From positions 1 to 30,178 of IMG/VR virus record IMGVR_UViG_3300010430_000342: DNA of 30,178 nt; one strand, written 5' to 3'. Below the pieces are notes generated by a model that searched no databases, was not told where the DNA came from, and was given only the letters and a program-made list of their open reading frames with translations. Of this stretch, positions 28,766 to 30,178 are shown one piece after another. Each line of letters opens with the position of its first letter. Within the stretch, counting starts at the first letter, position 1. Source of the stretch: a virus. The translations under genes and the position numbers were made by a program.

Positions 28766-28814
28766 TTGCCAACCCCCGCCATTGCGTGTAGCTTGTTCGT
28801 GGGCAACAACGCCC
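28766..28814 (+). promoter_or_regulatory. Promoter E plus 5' hairpin
   Basis: TTGCCA (28766-28771), 17 bases, then TAGCTT (28789-28794). The hairpin GGGC-AACAAC-GCCC (28801-28814) starts 7 bases after the -10 box, the same spacing as at promoters B, C and D. AAGGAG follows for the gene at 28835. Confidence 0.65.
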
Positions 28815-28834
28815 GTCAACCAAGGAGAAGACAG

Positions 28835-29026
28835 ATGTATATGGTTTCGTACACCTTGAACCATGGCGGTAACAATCTTGAGGACATTTTTGTATTAATC
28901 GAGGATCAGGCTGCGGCTGATCACTACGTAAAGCATACGTTGCTTCCGCTGGACCACCTGCATTGCTGGGCTGTGTCGAAGGTGTTGTCGGCGTCTGAGC
29001 CGCATTGGGTAGAGGAGGCAGCATAA
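28835..29026 (+). CDS. Small early protein (63 aa), unknown function
   Basis: The ATG at 28835 has AAGGAG 8 to 9 bases upstream, and the longer frame begins inside promoter E. The product begins MYMVSYTLNHGGNNLEDIFV and has LIEDQAAADHYVKHTLLPLD, ending CWAVSKVLSASEPHWVEEAA. It looks like a small alpha/beta protein with a strand, a helix and a strand. No family was recognised. Its stop overlaps the next start as TAATG. Confidence 0.8.
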   Translation: MYMVSYTLNHGGNNLEDIFVLIEDQAAADHYVKHTLLPLDHLHCWAVSKVLSASEPHWVEEAA

Positions 29027-29445
29027 TGGGACTGGACATGTATTTGATTGGCGACGAGTACCTCCCTTCTTGGGATGTGAACAATCGCCCAAAGCGTGAT
29101 GGCTACGAGGTGACGAGCTATCGTCTGGACATGGGGTACTGGCGCAAGCATGCCCCTCTGCATTGCTACATCACCAACACCTACACCCCGGGCGTAGACG
29201 ACTGTCACGAGATCCCTCTGGATGCCGAGCAGCTGCGCAACATTGCCGCGGCGCTTCGCAACAACGCGTTGCCTGATGACGACGACTGTCACGGTTTCTT
29301 CTTTGGGACACCTGAGATGTGGACCGAGGACCGAGTTGCGGGTGTGCGTGCCGAGCACGCTGCGGTTTTTGAGCGTGCTGCGGCTTGGTTGGACGAGGAC
29401 CGCGACGACGTGTGGCGTTCTGTATTTTATCAGGCCAGTTGGTAG
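29026..29445 (+). CDS. MGLDMYL-family phage protein (139 aa)
   Basis: The ATG at 29026 overlaps the previous stop. The product starts MGLDMYLIGDEYLPSWDVNN and contains YRLDMGYWRKHAPLHCYITN, DDCHEIPLDAEQLRNIAAAL and FFFGTPEMWTEDR. The MGLDMYL...GYWRKxxxxH pattern is a family I recall from many phages, sometimes misnamed phosphoglycerate kinase. Conserved His, Cys and Asp residues (CHEI, DDDDCHGFFF) suggest a metal or nucleotide site, but the function is unknown. Confidence 0.85.
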   Translation: MGLDMYLIGDEYLPSWDVNNRPKRDGYEVTSYRLDMGYWRKHAPLHCYITNTYTPGVDDCHEIPLDAEQLRNIAAALRNNALPDDDDCHGFFFGTPEMWTEDRVAGVRAEHAAVFERAAAWLDEDRDDVWRSVFYQASW

Positions 29446-29454
29446 GTGGAACAC

Positions 29455-29625
29455 ATGACCGCCCCCATGCACAAGCACCGCCAGCGTTCCAAGCCCATCA
29501 CATTGGGAGCGCGTCTGGCTGCATCGAAGAACGCGCGCAAGCGCAATGGCGACGTCGCTCCGGTGACGTTGTCGAAAGAACCATGGACCAAGAACCGAGA
29601 GGAGAAAACCAAGAATGCCAAATGA
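29455..29625 (+). CDS. Tiny basic protein (56 aa)
   Basis: The ATG at 29455 follows AGGTGG. The product begins MTAPMHKHRQRSKPITLGAR and continues LAASKNARKRNGDVAPVTLS, ending with a Lys-rich tail. It is strongly basic and probably binds nucleic acid, though no family was recognised. Its last 11 bases overlap the next gene, whose ribosome binding site lies within it. Coupling and context support it as a real gene. Confidence 0.7.
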   Translation: MTAPMHKHRQRSKPITLGARLAASKNARKRNGDVAPVTLSKEPWTKNREEKTKNAK

Positions 29626-29812
29626 AGGACGAGGGCTGGGTGAGTACCAGAAGCGCCAGCGCAAGCCAGTGACGATCCGCGGCGTGACCTACGAGAGCCG
29701 CGCTGCTGCAGCTAGGGCGCTGGGTGTGAGCGAGCAGACGGTCAACCGCGCGGTGCGTCGTGGGACCGAGGACCAAGTAGCGATGCGGAAGGAGAAAGCT
29801 GATGGCAATTAA
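29615..29812 (+). CDS. Small helix-turn-helix (NUMOD-like) DNA-binding protein (65 aa)
   Basis: The ATG at 29615 has GAGGAG 10 to 11 bases upstream. After a basic N-terminus the core reads PVTIRGVTYESRAAAARALG then VSEQTVNRAVRRGTEDQV. This fits the NUMOD1-type DNA-binding repeat found at the ends of homing endonucleases: a strand pair with G-x-x-Y-x-S followed by a helix-turn-helix. No nuclease domain is attached, so it may be a regulator or the remains of a homing endonuclease. It overlaps the next gene by 11 bases. Confidence 0.85.
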   Translation: MPNEGRGLGEYQKRQRKPVTIRGVTYESRAAAARALGVSEQTVNRAVRRGTEDQVAMRKEKADGN

Positions 29813-29990
29813 ACTAACAGCAGACGAGGCGTGGACTGTGTATTGCGCGATGGATGACGCGCTGCGCAACCGCCGTAACGGCATGGGGTCGAAGCACGAC
29901 ATCCGGCTGACGGAAGATGAACACTTGAAGCTGCAAGGGCGCTACCTGAACGCTGCTTTGGTTCTGGAGCGTATTGAGGGAGGGAAATAG
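29802..29990 (+). CDS. Small helical early protein (62 aa)
   Basis: The ATG at 29802 follows GAAGGAG. The product begins MAIKLTADEAWTVYCAMDDA and then LRNRRNGMGSKHDIRLTEDE, ending LNAALVLERIEGGK. It is mostly helix with alternating charge and could dimerise. No family was recognised. It lies in a tightly packed run of small genes, overlapping the helix-turn-helix gene. Confidence 0.78.
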   Translation: MAIKLTADEAWTVYCAMDDALRNRRNGMGSKHDIRLTEDEHLKLQGRYLNAALVLERIEGGK

Positions 29991-29992
29991 TT

Positions 29993-30178
29993 TTGGCGAA
30001 ATGGGATCTGAGTAAACTACCCGAGGGGCGCAAGCCGCTGCCTGACGAGTGGTTTCGTGAGCGTGCGCAGATGCAGGAGCGGATCGCGGAACTGCAGGCC
30101 AAGCTGGCGTGGGCGGTGGGAGAACTGGAAGAGATGTTAATGCTTCAAAACAGTGAGGCAGCGTATGGCATCTTGAGG
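29993..30178 (+). CDS. Small coiled-coil protein, 3' end outside window
   Basis: A TTG at 29993, preceded by GAGGGAGGGAAAT, opens a frame of 62 codons without a stop to the window edge. The product reads MAKWDLSKLPEGRKPLPDEW, then FRERAQMQERIAELQAKLAW and AVGELEEMLMLQ. The second part is a clear coiled coil. No ATG is available in this frame upstream, and the TTG start is inferred from the ribosome binding site. Function unknown. Confidence 0.6.
   Translation, partial: MAKWDLSKLPEGRKPLPDEWFRERAQMQERIAELQAKLAWAVGELEEMLMLQNSEAAYGILR

Larger units (their letters stand above)
28253..28834. promoter_or_regulatory. 582-bp divergent intergenic region, candidate replication origin
   Basis: No gene is supported in this gap between the leftward terminase gene and the rightward gene at 28835. 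It contains an inverted pair of CTATAGGG sites, two iteron clusters, eleven GTTAC/GTAAC words between 28394 and 28698, a palindrome, heptamer repeats and promoter E. AT-rich sequence lies between the iteron clusters. The assembly looks like a phage origin or early control region; this is inferred. Confidence 0.6.

Noticed and set aside
28586-28864. Minus-strand open frame (92 codons) across promoter E
   Set aside because: It overlaps the promoter, hairpin and the start of a coupled plus-strand gene, and has no ribosome binding site.
29498-29902. Minus-strand open frame (134 codons) opposite the small early genes
   Set aside because: It is antisense to three overlapping plus-strand genes with ribosome binding sites, one carrying a clear DNA-binding motif.
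1-30178. tRNA genes, integrase, transposase or attachment sites
   Set aside because: None was recognised by eye on either strand; absence is not proven without a dedicated search.

Overview
The window is a stretch of a tailed double-stranded DNA bacteriophage genome. A nearly gap-free head, packaging and tail module is read leftward (minus strand), and small early-type genes are read rightward (plus strand). No integrase, transposase, rRNA or tRNA was recognised. The major capsid, portal, terminase, S74-type tail fibres and many tiny Lys/Gly-rich genes resemble, from memory, families common in uncultured marine phages. A GapR-like (DUF2312) protein, a family typical of Alphaproteobacteria, together with the moderately high GC content suggests an alphaproteobacterial (perhaps Rhodobacterales-like) marine host. 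This host assignment is an inference.

Leftward module, in transcription order from the right: small terminase and a PD-(D/E)XK nuclease (27256-28252). After an interruption by rightward genes come three small membrane or secreted proteins that are candidate lysis genes (23165-23948), a hypothetical protein, a DUF2312/GapR-like protein, a second PD-(D/E)XK nuclease, a KGG-type small protein, a lysozyme-like protein, a GNAT acetyltransferase, the large terminase, the portal, several small head-region genes including a Cys-rich HiPIP-like protein, a GroES-like protein, a scaffold-like protein, the capsid-associated protein and the major capsid protein. A strong terminator with a UUCG tetraloop follows the capsid gene. 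Beyond it lie three beta-rich virion proteins, a cluster of tiny basic proteins with an XhlA-like membrane protein, the head-tail adaptor proteins, a repeat-built fibre, and finally three GIGTSSP-repeat fibres, two of which carry an S74 intramolecular chaperone. The last fibre runs off the left edge. Many genes are coupled by TAATG, ATGA or TGATG overlaps.

Rightward module: seven small genes (24351-27120) are inserted between the small-terminase operon and the rest of the late genes. A second set starts at 28835 and continues off the right edge. The rightward genes are driven by a recurring promoter design: TTGTGS, a spacer of exactly 17 bp, a -10 box, and then a small GGGCAA...GCCC hairpin starting almost exactly at the expected transcription start, followed closely by the ribosome binding site. 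Hairpins with GCAA tetraloops, GC-rich GCAGGGC repeats and two intrinsic terminators punctuate this region.

The 582-base gap between the divergent terminase and early genes (28253-28834) is the most unusual non-coding part. It holds tandem CTCGTTACA iterons, eleven GTTAC/GTAAC words within about 310 bases, a perfect CGTAAC-GGT-GTTACG palindrome, and an inverted pair of 16-base sites containing CTATAGGG that resemble T7-type promoters. It is the best candidate for a replication origin and divergent control region. A family of degenerate 7-base tandem repeats (RAGGTYC) is scattered through the leftward module.
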